Shown one piece after another: positions 1 through 9,000 of a stretch of 64,000 nucleotides of DNA (positions within the stretch are counted from its first letter, which is position 1; each line of letters opens with the position of its first letter). The position numbers and the translations under genes were made by a program. This stretch comes from Croceimicrobium sp965656185 (GTDB lineage: Bacteria; Bacteroidota; Bacteroidia; Flavobacteriales; Schleiferiaceae). The notes under the pieces are model-generated. The model did no database searches. It was given only the letters and a program-made list of their open reading frames with translations, and was not told where the DNA came from. The DNA lies in contig CBFHJH010000007.1 in assembly GCA_965656185.1 (NCBI GenBank), positions 1 through 64,000 of the forward strand, written 5' to 3'.

Positions 1-2
1 TC

Positions 3-1757
3 CTAAAAGTTTGAAGTGATCATCATACTAAAGCCATTTGAGGCTGGCACCACTCGACATATACCTCCAACGCAAAATACGCCTTCTTGTTGTCTACCGT
101 AGTTAAACTGAAATTTAGTAGTTCCACGGGTGTAACCAAAAGAGACAATGGGATAGTGCACTCGTAAATCAGGGTCTGGGTGACCATAATTATAGGCGTC
201 TTGTACGGCAACAAACCACTGTGGTGCGATACTATATTCTAATAATAGCATGGCCCAAGAACCGCGGTCTTGATCGGTAAGCATTATTTGTGCTTCGGTC
301 CGTAAACTATGGCGTGGTTTAATTTTCCATAAAAACTCCGCTACTCCGGCGTTTACATAAACCATATCTTGGTCTTCAGGGTTGGTAACGAGATCATCGA
401 TAACTCCATCAAGCAGGGCACTGCGGTTGTAAACGAAGTTGTAATAACTAAAGGTTCCTTTAAGGTTCCTGTTGATCTTCGTCTTAACCTCTACGTTAAA
501 GTCTTGCGAGTAGCGGATATTGTTAATTCTTGGAAAGTTAAAATTGACATTATCATTGAACCAAGAGATATTGCGTTGATCTATATCTAGACCAGCGTCC
601 CCGACACTGTAGCCGTCGGTTCCCGAAATGGTCTGGTTTGAGTCCAATCCTTGACGGAAGGTGAAATCCTTATCCAGCGCAAAAGCATTACTGTAATTGA
701 AGTTTACCAAGGTACCATACTTACCCCCTAAAATGGAGCCTCGATCGAATTTGTAACTCAGTTCCGCTTGAAAACCTGTTTCTCCGTTCGCCTGAATGTT
801 ATAAGAATAAAGGGCAGGCAAAGCGTAGGTATGAAGCTCGGCTAATGGAGGTAAGTAATTGATAAGGGCTTCGGTAAAACTACCTACTCTTTGGGAACGG
901 AATAGGAAGTTGTCGTAATACTTATAGCCTAAAATGATCCCCAAGTTATTTTTGGCATAAGAGGCCGTAGCGTAAATGGCGTGACCCGGCTTATAAATAA
1001 AGCGATTACTACTATTCGGATCTTGTGATTTGTATGCGTACTCGGCGAAAATGTTGAAGTTTCCAGTTATGAAATTAGCTCTTAAACCAGCTGATGCCAC
1101 GTTTTCCGGGAGGTTATAAATAGGATCTTGTGCTTCTTGAAAACGAGATATCATGCTGGCGCCAAGGATCAGGTTGGTGCTACTGTACTTATCGCGAAAT
1201 TCATTGAGGTTAAGTTCAAGGTCACCCCCACGTACGATGCCATCTCCGGTTTCAAAATACAAACGCTGGCGGCCTACCAAAGCTTTGGCGGTTAAACCGG
1301 GTTTGATGTCGAATATTAGGCGTAAGCCGTCCATGGCATTATCCAGGCCCAAACCTCTTTCTTCATAAGTACGAAAGACCAGTCCAGAGCCAAATTGCTC
1401 ATAATAGTTACCAACGGTAATATCCAAACCGTCGGTGCGGTAACGGGCAAAGCGATAGGGGATGCCTTCACCTTGAAATCCTTCGGGTAAACCGATCAAG
1501 TTGTTTTGATAATTCTCATAGCGAATACCAGCCATGAAATTACCTTTAGTATAAACCAGGTTCAAAAAGCCAGCCGCTAAGAAGCGCTCATCAGGATAGG
1601 CTCTACCGGTAGGGTCGATAAGGGTATCCTGAAGGTAATACTGACCATTGGTTTGGAAATTACCGTGAATCTGGCCGTAGTCCCTCTCTTCATTCTGAGC
1701 TTGACCGGGCAAGGTGCAGAATAAAGCAAAGACTAGAAGAAGTAATACTCGTTTCAT
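3..1757 (-). CDS. DUF6029-type outer-membrane protein
   Basis: The 584-residue product starts with a signal peptide (about residues 1-20, ending GQAQ). The rest is rich in alternating aromatic and polar residues and ends in Phe, as expected of an outer-membrane beta-barrel. It resembles the DUF6029 proteins of Bacteroidetes, which have no assigned reaction. It lies 18 bases downstream of the TlpA-like gene on the same strand, so the two are probably co-transcribed. The stop codon falls at the very edge of the window but the gene is complete. The family assignment is from recall of sequence character; the barrel prediction is inference. Confidence 0.72.
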   Translation of the reverse strand: MKRVLLLLVFALFCTLPGQAQNEERDYGQIHGNFQTNGQYYLQDTLIDPTGRAYPDERFLAAGFLNLVYTKGNFMAGIRYENYQNNLIGLPEGFQGEGIPYRFARYRTDGLDITVGNYYEQFGSGLVFRTYEERGLGLDNAMDGLRLIFDIKPGLTAKALVGRQRLYFETGDGIVRGGDLELNLNEFRDKYSSTNLILGASMISRFQEAQDPIYNLPENVASAGLRANFITGNFNIFAEYAYKSQDPNSSNRFIYKPGHAIYATASYAKNNLGIILGYKYYDNFLFRSQRVGSFTEALINYLPPLAELHTYALPALYSYNIQANGETGFQAELSYKFDRGSILGGKYGTLVNFNYSNAFALDKDFTFRQGLDSNQTISGTDGYSVGDAGLDIDQRNISWFNDNVNFNFPRINNIRYSQDFNVEVKTKINRNLKGTFSYYNFVYNRSALLDGVIDDLVTNPEDQDMVYVNAGVAEFLWKIKPRHSLRTEAQIMLTDQDRGSWAMLLLEYSIAPQWFVAVQDAYNYGHPDPDLRVHYPIVSFGYTRGTTKFQFNYGRQQEGVFCVGGICRVVPASNGFSMMITSNF

Positions 1758-1775
1758 CTAATAAGGAAGTAGAAA

Positions 1776-2282
1776 TTATTCTTCGATCGGTAAACCGGCT
1801 TTCACTTTTTCGATCAACTCGTAAAGGTGGTCTTCATCGCCAGGAATGTAGCCATTGTGCTGCCAAACGATATTTCCCTTGCCGTCTAATAAAAAGGTGT
1901 GGGGGATGTTATTTACATTGAGCGCACGTTTTAGCTCTTGATTTTCATCGAGATATACCTCGTACTCCCAGCCCTGACTGGTGATAAAAGGCTTAACGCG
2001 ACTAGAGTTTCTAGAGTCATCTACCGAGATCGCGATCAATTTCACCCCTGTTTCTTCCTCCCAATCGATATACTGGTCGTTTATAGCGTTGAGCTCGCGG
2101 ATACAGGGTTTACACCAAGTGGCCCAGAAGCTTATCACGATAGGATTTCCATCGTTACTTAAACTCGCCGCATCGATCATATTTCCACTGAGGTCCTTTA
2201 ATTGAATGCTAGGGACTTTGTCTTGGGCTATGGATTGAAATCCAATTAAAAGGAGTAGGCTGAGGATGAGGTTAAATTTCAT
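1776..2282 (-). CDS. TlpA/ResA-like periplasmic thiol-disulfide oxidoreductase
   Basis: This 168-residue protein has a signal peptide (residues 1-20) and a thioredoxin fold with the active-site pair C57-K-P-C60 in the context FWATWCKPC, followed by a likely cis-proline segment (NNIPHTFLLD). TlpA/ResA proteins reduce disulfides in the cell envelope, often on cytochromes or other exported proteins. It is the first gene of a two-gene unit with the DUF6029 protein and is divergent from an Omp28-like protein that also carries a CxxC pair, which suggests a shared redox role in the envelope. Substrate is unknown. Confidence 0.88.
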   Translation of the reverse strand: MKFNLILSLLLLIGFQSIAQDKVPSIQLKDLSGNMIDAASLSNDGNPIVISFWATWCKPCIRELNAINDQYIDWEEETGVKLIAISVDDSRNSSRVKPFITSQGWEYEVYLDENQELKRALNVNNIPHTFLLDGKGNIVWQHNGYIPGDEDHLYELIEKVKAGLPIEE

Positions 2283-2362
2283 AATGCAAAAAGCTTGTTT
2301 TGAGAGTTATAAAATGCAGAGTAAAAGATTATGGTCTAAAATTCCATTAATTGGCCTCCTTA

Positions 2363-2375
2363 GATACGCGGTATC
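2363..2375. repeat. Short perfect inverted repeat GATAC-gcg-GTATC
   Basis: Five-base arms with a three-base centre in the 243-base divergent intergenic region between the TlpA-like and Omp28-like genes. It could be an operator, but arms this short can arise by chance. The rest of this region is AT-rich with no other clear structure. Confidence 0.25.
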
Positions 2376-2490
2376 AAGAACGCGCTAATTAGTTATAGTC
2401 GGCTCAAAACTAAATAATTAAATGGAAGTCGCTTCCTAATCTTTTAGGGAAAAATTCTTGATTATTTACTACCTAAAAAATAATAAAGTG

Positions 2491-2498
2491 TAAATTTA
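2491..2498 (+). promoter_or_regulatory. Putative -7 element TAAATTTA
   Basis: Seven of eight positions match the Bacteroidetes TAnnTTTG consensus. It lies about 28 bases before the preferred ATG of the Omp28-like gene. Confidence 0.35.
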
Positions 2499-2525
2499 CA
2501 ATCTTTGAATCATTATCTAATTATT

Positions 2526-4550
2526 ATGAAGAAACAATTACTAGCCTTTTTGACTACAGTTTTCGCGGTAGGTCAAGCATTTGCTCAGCTTCCGGTGAGC
2601 ACGACCGCCGAAAATAAGAACGTAGTTTTAGAGGAATTTACCGGAATTTATTGTGTGTTTTGTCCAGACGGTCACCTAAGAGCTTCGAACTTTGCAGCTG
2701 CCAACCCAGGTGATGTTGTTTTGATCAATATTCACGCTGGTGCTTTTGCTGCACCTAGTGGCGGTGATCCTGATTTCCGTACCACTTTCGGTAATGCTAT
2801 TGATAATCAAGCCAACGTTGCTGGTTATCCTGCAGGTAGTATCAACCGTCGTGTATTTTCTGCCTACAGTCAGAACCCTGGTGGTATCGCTATGGGTCGT
2901 GGTGATTGGGCTGCTGCCGGAGGTACTATCCTTGGAGAGTCTTCTTACGTGAACGTTGCTTTAGAAGGTGATATCGATCTTTCTACCAACACGCTTACGG
3001 TTGACGTAGAAATGTACTTCACCGGTTCTACCGCTCCTGCTTCAGGTGTAAACTTGAACGTAGCTTTATTACAGAACAATATTGCTGGACCTCAAACAGG
3101 TGCTGCAAATAACCCTTCTCAAGTTCTTCCTGACGGACGTTACAACCACCAACACATGTTGCGTGATCTTTTAACCGGTCAATGGGGTGAGGTTATTACT
3201 ACCACTACCATGGGTACTACCGTTACCCGTCAGTATACTTACAATATTCCTGCGAATATCAACGGAATTCCCGTGTCTGCCGGTGACCTTGAAATCGTAG
3301 CTTTTGTTGCAGAGGGTCAAACTGAAATCGTAACCGGTGCTTCTGGTCCTATTACTTATACTGCTCCAGCTGGTGCGGTTATTGCCGATCTTTCAGCTGC
3401 AGCTGGTGGTACTCCTCCTGCTGACTACTGTGATCCTAACTTTACTCCAGAAATCACCGTTACCAACAATGGTTCTGTAGCGGTAGATAACTTCGACGTT
3501 TCTTATAGCGTGAACGGAGGTACTCCAGTAAGTCAGAACATTACTGCTTCTCTTGCCGCTGGTGCAAGTGCAACTTATTCTTTCGCTGCTGGTACCTTAA
3601 GCCCAGGCATGAATACTGTTGCATACGAAGTGTCAACTGCAAACAATCCAAACCTTTACGATCTAACTTCTGCGAATAACCTCGCAAGCGTTGATGGTTT
3701 GGTTCAGGTGCCTAGTGCTCCTTTTGCTACTTACCACTACGAAGACTTCGAGTCTTATCAATTGGGTGATGATGCATTTGCAAACAGCCTTACGCTTAAC
3801 CCTGATGGAGCTCGCTTCTTCGCGGTTGATAATGGTATCAATAGCAGTGTGAACTGGAACTTAGGTGCTTATGAGGCTTCTAGTAATAGTATTCGATGGA
3901 ACTACTATTCAATTCAAGCTGGAATCACTGCTTCAGTTTTATTCGAGAAATTGAACGTACAGGGAACTTACGACAACCGTATCGTATTCGATTACGCTCA
4001 CGCTCAGTATCAAACTGAAAGTGACATGTTGGAAATCAAAGTTTCTGACGATTGCGGGGCTACTTGGACAACAGTTTGGTCTAAGTCAGGTTCTGACCTA
4101 GCGACCGCTGCCTCTAGCGCTCAAAACTACTACCCAGTAGCTGCCGATTGGCAAACCGTTTCCGTAGATATTTCTGCTTACAACAGTGCTTCTGAAATTC
4201 TTATCGAATTTGTAGGTACCTCCGATTTCGGTAACAACCTATATGTTGATAATATCCAGTTCCAGAACAATACTTACGTAGGATTGGAAGAAGAGTTGAT
4301 CTCTAACTTCGAGCTTTTCCCTAATCCAGCTAATGAAGTATTAAGTGTTAACTTTAATCTTGATTCTGATAGCGATGTTCAAATCAGTGTATTAGACATC
4401 TCTGGACGTCAAGTAACCGAAATGACTCAAGAGCTTAGCCAAGGTTACCAAAACATTCAATTGGATGTTGCGAGCCTTAAAGCGGGCGCTTACATTGTAG
4501 AAGTTACCGCTAATGGTACTACTACTCGTGAGCAATTGATTATTGAGTAA
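2526..4550 (+). CDS. Omp28-like T9SS cargo protein with CxxC motif
   Basis: The ATG at 2526 is preferred over an upstream TTG at 2505 because it opens directly into a signal peptide (MKKQLLAFLTTVFAV..., cleavage near AFAQ, residue 21). The 674-residue product has an Omp28-like N-terminal region (about 28-240) with C43-V-F-C46, a CARDB-like adhesive segment (about 290-390), a jelly-roll/choice-of-anchor-like segment (about 395-580) and a C-terminal type A T9SS sorting domain (about 595-674, with FPNPA and LKAGAYIVEV motifs). It should be exported by the type IX system and anchored on or released from the surface. A strong terminator follows. The CxxC and its TlpA neighbour suggest thiol chemistry, which is inference. 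Confidence 0.85.
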   Translation: MKKQLLAFLTTVFAVGQAFAQLPVSTTAENKNVVLEEFTGIYCVFCPDGHLRASNFAAANPGDVVLINIHAGAFAAPSGGDPDFRTTFGNAIDNQANVAGYPAGSINRRVFSAYSQNPGGIAMGRGDWAAAGGTILGESSYVNVALEGDIDLSTNTLTVDVEMYFTGSTAPASGVNLNVALLQNNIAGPQTGAANNPSQVLPDGRYNHQHMLRDLLTGQWGEVITTTTMGTTVTRQYTYNIPANINGIPVSAGDLEIVAFVAEGQTEIVTGASGPITYTAPAGAVIADLSAAAGGTPPADYCDPNFTPEITVTNNGSVAVDNFDVSYSVNGGTPVSQNITASLAAGASATYSFAAGTLSPGMNTVAYEVSTANNPNLYDLTSANNLASVDGLVQVPSAPFATYHYEDFESYQLGDDAFANSLTLNPDGARFFAVDNGINSSVNWNLGAYEASSNSIRWNYYSIQAGITASVLFEKLNVQGTYDNRIVFDYAHAQYQTESDMLEIKVSDDCGATWTTVWSKSGSDLATAASSAQNYYPVAADWQTVSVDISAYNSASEILIEFVGTSDFGNNLYVDNIQFQNNTYVGLEEELISNFELFPNPANEVLSVNFNLDSDSDVQISVLDISGRQVTEMTQELSQGYQNIQLDVASLKAGAYIVEVTANGTTTREQLIIE

Positions 4551-4575
4551 TATTTGCGAAAGCACTTTACAATTA

Positions 4576-4613
4576 GAAGGGGGGTGCTGAAAAGCGCTCC
4601 CCCTTTAATTTTT
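4576..4613 (+). terminator. Rho-independent terminator after the Omp28-like gene
   Basis: A G-rich arm pairs with a C-rich arm (ggggggtgct with agcgctcccc) around a short A-rich loop, followed by a T-rich tract. Confidence 0.8.
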
Positions 4614-4626
4614 AAAAATAATCCCT

Positions 4627-5343
4627 ATGAAAACTAAAGCTTTACTAGTCTCATTATCGCTGATGGTGCTTGCCTTTTCAATGAAAGGTCAAAGTTTAAT
4701 TGTAGAGCAATACGACTCTTTGATTGTTGGCGATGCTACTACCGATAATGACATTTACAGTTACTCTGCAGTAAAAAATGTTTCCAATGACTCAGTATTA
4801 GTTGGCTTCAAGCGAATTGACGGGAACTACAATGCTCTAACTGATAGCAATGCAATTTGCTGGGGCATCTGTTTCATTCCTTCAATATCGATTGCACCGG
4901 CTTCTTTTGCTCAATGGATCCAGCCTAATGATACGGCTATCGCTATTACTCACGTTTATCCAGACCAAGATGGTTACACCCGCGAAGGTGACATCACCTA
5001 TGTGTTCTATAATATTAACGACGTGAACGATACCGTTGATTACACTGTAACCTATAAGGTGAATGGAATTCCGCTTAGTAATGAAGAGTTCGAACGTCCT
5101 AGTATTTCTGTTTATCCTAATCCGGCTCAAGATTTCTTGAACGTGAATTACAGCTTGGGAGCAGGCGAAAGTGGACGTTTTGAAATGATCAACTTAGTAG
5201 GGTCTAAGGTGTACAGCACCGAATTAAGTAAGGAGCAAAGTCAGCTAGAAATTAACTTAAGCCAATTAAAGGCGGGGGTGTATTTTTACAGCTTGCGCGT
5301 GAATGGTGAAACCGCAATTTCAAAAAAGCTGGTGATCAAATAA
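4627..5343 (+). CDS. Small T9SS type A sorting-domain protein
   Basis: The 238-residue product has a signal peptide (about 1-21), a middle region of roughly 130 residues that I do not recognise, and a C-terminal T9SS type A domain (about 160-238) with the usual YPNPA, LVGSKVYS and LKAGVYFYSL motifs. The middle region contains one WGIC pair of cysteine context (ICWGICF). It lies between two terminators, so it is probably its own transcription unit although only 76 bases separate it from the preceding T9SS cargo. Function is unknown; export by the type IX system is well supported by the C-terminus. Confidence 0.82.
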   Translation: MKTKALLVSLSLMVLAFSMKGQSLIVEQYDSLIVGDATTDNDIYSYSAVKNVSNDSVLVGFKRIDGNYNALTDSNAICWGICFIPSISIAPASFAQWIQPNDTAIAITHVYPDQDGYTREGDITYVFYNINDVNDTVDYTVTYKVNGIPLSNEEFERPSISVYPNPAQDFLNVNYSLGAGESGRFEMINLVGSKVYSTELSKEQSQLEINLSQLKAGVYFYSLRVNGETAISKKLVIK

Positions 5344-5366
5344 TATCAACGGAAATATGCCGTTAA

Positions 5367-5398
5367 GAAGCCGTCTCCACCAAGGGACGGCTTTTTTT
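5367..5398 (+). terminator. Rho-independent terminator
   Basis: Arms aagccgtc and gacggctt enclose a short loop and are followed by a run of seven or more T. It ends the T9SS cargo transcript before ruvA. Confidence 0.85.
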
Positions 5399-5420
5399 AT
5401 TGTCGGGTACATTAAAAGCT

Positions 5421-5428
5421 TATTTTTG
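5421..5428 (+). promoter_or_regulatory. -7 element TATTTTTG for ruvA
   Basis: Perfect TAnnTTTG match with a TTG at 5400-5402, 18 bases upstream, fitting the -33/-7 layout of Bacteroidetes promoters. ruvA starts 40 bases downstream. Confidence 0.65.
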
Positions 5429-5467
5429 GCGTTTTTTAAGCGGCGCCCCAAACCATAGCGAAGCTCT

Positions 5468-6049
5468 ATGCTACATCATATTAAAGGAATACTCACAGAA
5501 GTTAAGCCTACCACGGCCATTATAGAATGCCAGGGCTTGGGTTATGAGGTCAATATTTCGCTGCATACCTATTCTGAAATAAGCCATAATAAGGAGGTGA
5601 TGCTCTTTTTATTTCCTATTTATAAGGAGGACTCTCAGAACCTGTATGGTTTTGCCTCACGCACTGAAAGGGAGGTGTTTGCGCATTTGATCAGTGTAAA
5701 CGGAGTAGGTGGTAATACGGCCCGTACAATTCTTAGCAGCTTAAGTCCAGTTGAAGTTATTGCGGCAGTAGGACGCGAAGATGCCGCGGTATTACAGTCT
5801 GTGAAAGGAATTGGGGGGAAAACGGCACAACGCGTTATAATCGATCTAAAGGATAAACTTGGGGCGATGGAGGCTGATGTTCCGGCAGAAGCTGGTGCCA
5901 GTCATAATCTAAAGGCAGAAGCGATGGCCGCTCTAGAAGTTTTGGGTTATTCAAGTCGCCAAACCGATCGAGTCATCACCAAACTTTTGCAAAGCGATGC
6001 TGCCTTAAGTATCGAAGAACTTATTAAAGCAGCCCTAAAGAAACTTTGA
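5468..6049 (+). CDS. ruvA: Holliday junction branch migration protein RuvA
   Basis: The 193-residue product matches full-length RuvA: N-terminal OB-fold (about 1-63, with GILTEVKPTTAIIECQGLGY-like start), the two helix-hairpin-helix segments (around ISVNGVGGNTAR and VKGIGGKTAQR), and a C-terminal three-helix domain (about 145-193) that contacts RuvB. RuvA binds four-way DNA junctions and directs the RuvB motor during recombination and repair. The TGA stop overlaps the TTG start of sprA (TTGA), so the two are likely translationally coupled. The order ruvA-sprA-gcvH is common in Flavobacteriia. Confidence 0.97.
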   Translation: MLHHIKGILTEVKPTTAIIECQGLGYEVNISLHTYSEISHNKEVMLFLFPIYKEDSQNLYGFASRTEREVFAHLISVNGVGGNTARTILSSLSPVEVIAAVGREDAAVLQSVKGIGGKTAQRVIIDLKDKLGAMEADVPAEAGASHNLKAEAMAALEVLGYSSRQTDRVITKLLQSDAALSIEELIKAALKKL

Positions 6050-9000
6050 TCAAGCAGCCTGCAAATAAATTCCTAATAGCGGCCTTTACGCTGTTTTTGA
6101 TCTATTCTTTCACCCACCGAGAAAGAGCAGCGGTAATTGTATCTGCCCCGGTCAAAGCGCTTGAGGCTATTGCTATGGCCGATACCAATGACCCAGATTC
6201 GGCCTTACGCTATCCTTTTGAAGGAGGAGAGAGTGGTGGTCTTTATGGTAATGAACCCGGTAATTACAGTGAAACCGTAGAGTATGATGCGGCGAGTGGG
6301 AACTATTTTGTGTACCGCCAATACGGCCGTTTTAGCGCGGCACCTCCTATTGTAATGAACCCTGACCAATACCGCGAGTACGTTGCCCGGCAGCAAGCAC
6401 TAGAGTATTGGAATAATAAGACGAAAAGTGCTGATGCGGCCAAGGCCGAGGGACGTGACCCCGAGAGCGGCTTGATTCCTCAAATTACAGTGAATAGCGA
6501 AACCTTCGAACGCATCTTTGGCTCTAATACCATCGATATTCGTCCACAAGGATTTGCCGAACTAACTTTTGGGGGCCGTTTCCAAAAAATCGATAACCCC
6601 ATAATTCCGGAGCGAAACCGAAACGTATTTACCTTCAACTTCGACCAGCGCATTCAGATGAACGTCGCCGGTAGCATTGGCGAAAAGTTAAAGGTGAACG
6701 TTAATTACGATACCGAAGCCACCTTTGCCTTTGAGAATCAGGTGAAGGTAGAGTATACCGGATTTGACGATGAGATCATTAAAAAGATCGAATTGGGTAA
6801 TGTGAACCTGCCGTTAAACTCATCGCTCATCACCGGGGCGCAGAGTCTCTTTGGAGTGAAGGGGCAGTTCCAGTTCGGGAAGTTAATGTTAACCGGTGTT
6901 TTTTCGGAACAGCGTTCTCAATCGAGTTCCATTAACATTCAGGGTGGGGCTACCACGACTGAGTTTGAGATTTGGGGCGATCAATACGAAGCGAACCGAC
7001 ATTATTTTCTATCTCATTATTTCCGAAACAACTACGAACGGTTTCTGGAAAACTCTCCTTTGATCACCTCACCGGTACAGATTACCAAGGTGGAGGTTTG
7101 GGTTACCAATAACCGACAGAATACTCAGGATGTTAGGAATATAGTTGCCTTTATGGACTTGGCTGAAAACCGTGCCAATGCCTATCGAGATGGCAGTCAA
7201 AGTAGTGGTCCCGATATTTTCAGTAGTAACAACGGCGGTTCATTTCCGGACAACCTATCCAATGATCTGGATCCCCAAACCCTAGCCTCACAGTATGGTG
7301 GGGTGAGAGATATTTCTCAGGTTAATCAAGTATTAAATGGAGCGGGCTTTGAAGAGGCCACCGAATATGTAGAATTGGCCAATGCTCGCAAGCTGGCGCC
7401 CAACGAATATAACTTTCATCCGCAGTTGGGTTATTTAACCTTAAACACGGCACTTAATCAAGATGAGGTTTTAGCTGTAGCGTTCCAGTATACTGCCGGG
7501 GGGAGAACTTATCAGGTGGGTGAGTTTAGTACCGACGGTATTAGTCCACCCAGCAATTTGGTGGTGAAAATGCTGAAGAGCTTCATCTTAGACGTCCGCG
7601 CACCCAATTGGGACCTGATGATGAAAAACGTTTATTCGCTGAGCGCTTTTCAAGTTGGTTCTGAAGATTTCCGATTACAAGTACTTTATCAAAACGACGA
7701 AACGGGAACTCCGGTTCCCTTCTTGCCGGAAAGTAATTTGCGGAGCGAGTTATTGCTGCGCACCATGGACTTGGATCGATTAAATGCCAATAACGATCCA
7801 CAGCCGGATGGCTTTTTCGACTTTATCCCTAATGTTACTATTTACCCACAAAACGGTAGGATCTTCTTCCCGGTTTTGGAGCCATTTGGGTCTAATTTGG
7901 AAGATAAGCTAGACAGCGAAGAAGCACGAGATAAATATGTTTTCCAAGAGCTTTATGATTCGACCCGTTTCGTAGCGCAAAACGAGACTCAGAAGAATAA
8001 ATACCTGATCAAAGGTCAGTTCAAGTCTTCTTCCAGCAGCGAAATTCAATTAAATGCATTCAATATCCCTCCCGGCTCGGTTTCGGTTACCGCCGGCGGT
8101 ACTCGCCTGATTGAAGGTCAAGATTACCGTGTAGACTACAACTTGGGTAGAGTGAGTATCCTCAATGAAGGAATATTGAACTCTGGAGTACCGATTAGAG
8201 TAGATTTTGAAAACAATGCACTCTTTAATTTCCAGACCAAGACTTTCATGGGCTTAAATGCCGATTACCGATTTAACGAAAACTTTAATCTAGGTGCTAC
8301 CATGGTGCACCTTAATGAGCGGCCGCTTACTCAGAAGGTGAATATAGGTGATGAGCCAATTTCCAATACTATTATTGGATTAAATGGTAATTACAGTACC
8401 GATGCTCCCTTTTTAACTCGAATGGTAGACGCTATTCCGTTTATCTCTACCAAGGAAAAATCGAACTTGATCGTTAGTGGAGAGGTTGCGCAGTTGATCC
8501 CAGGCAGTCCTAGAGGAATAGAGATCGATGGCGAGCAAACCACCTTCTTGGATGATTTTGAAAGTTCGCAGACTACCATCGATATTCGTAACCCTGCGGC
8601 TTGGCGTTTAGCATCAACTCCGGCAGGTCAACCACAACTATTCCCGGAGGCAGCCGAAAATAGCATCGCTTATGGCTTTAATCGTGCTCGTTTAGCTTGG
8701 TATACCATTGACCCGCTTTTCCATAATGACGAGTCGCGTACCCCAGATAATATTCGAAACAATAAAAACTTGCAATCTATTAACCCAGTACGTGAGGTAT
8801 TGGTCGATGAGGTTTTTCCCAATCTAGAGCTAGACCCTTCCCAGCCACGAAACATAGCCACCCTTGATTTAGCATTCTATCCCCAAGAGAGAGGTCCTTA
8901 TAATTATGACGTCGATCCAACTTCCTTCTCGGCCGGTTTAAACCAGAACGGAGAGCTTAATGACCCTATTAGTCGTTGGGGTGGTATTATGCGCGATATC

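Noticed and set aside
2505..2525. TTG start for the Omp28-like protein
   Set aside because: It adds seven residues before a textbook signal peptide that begins at ATG 2526.
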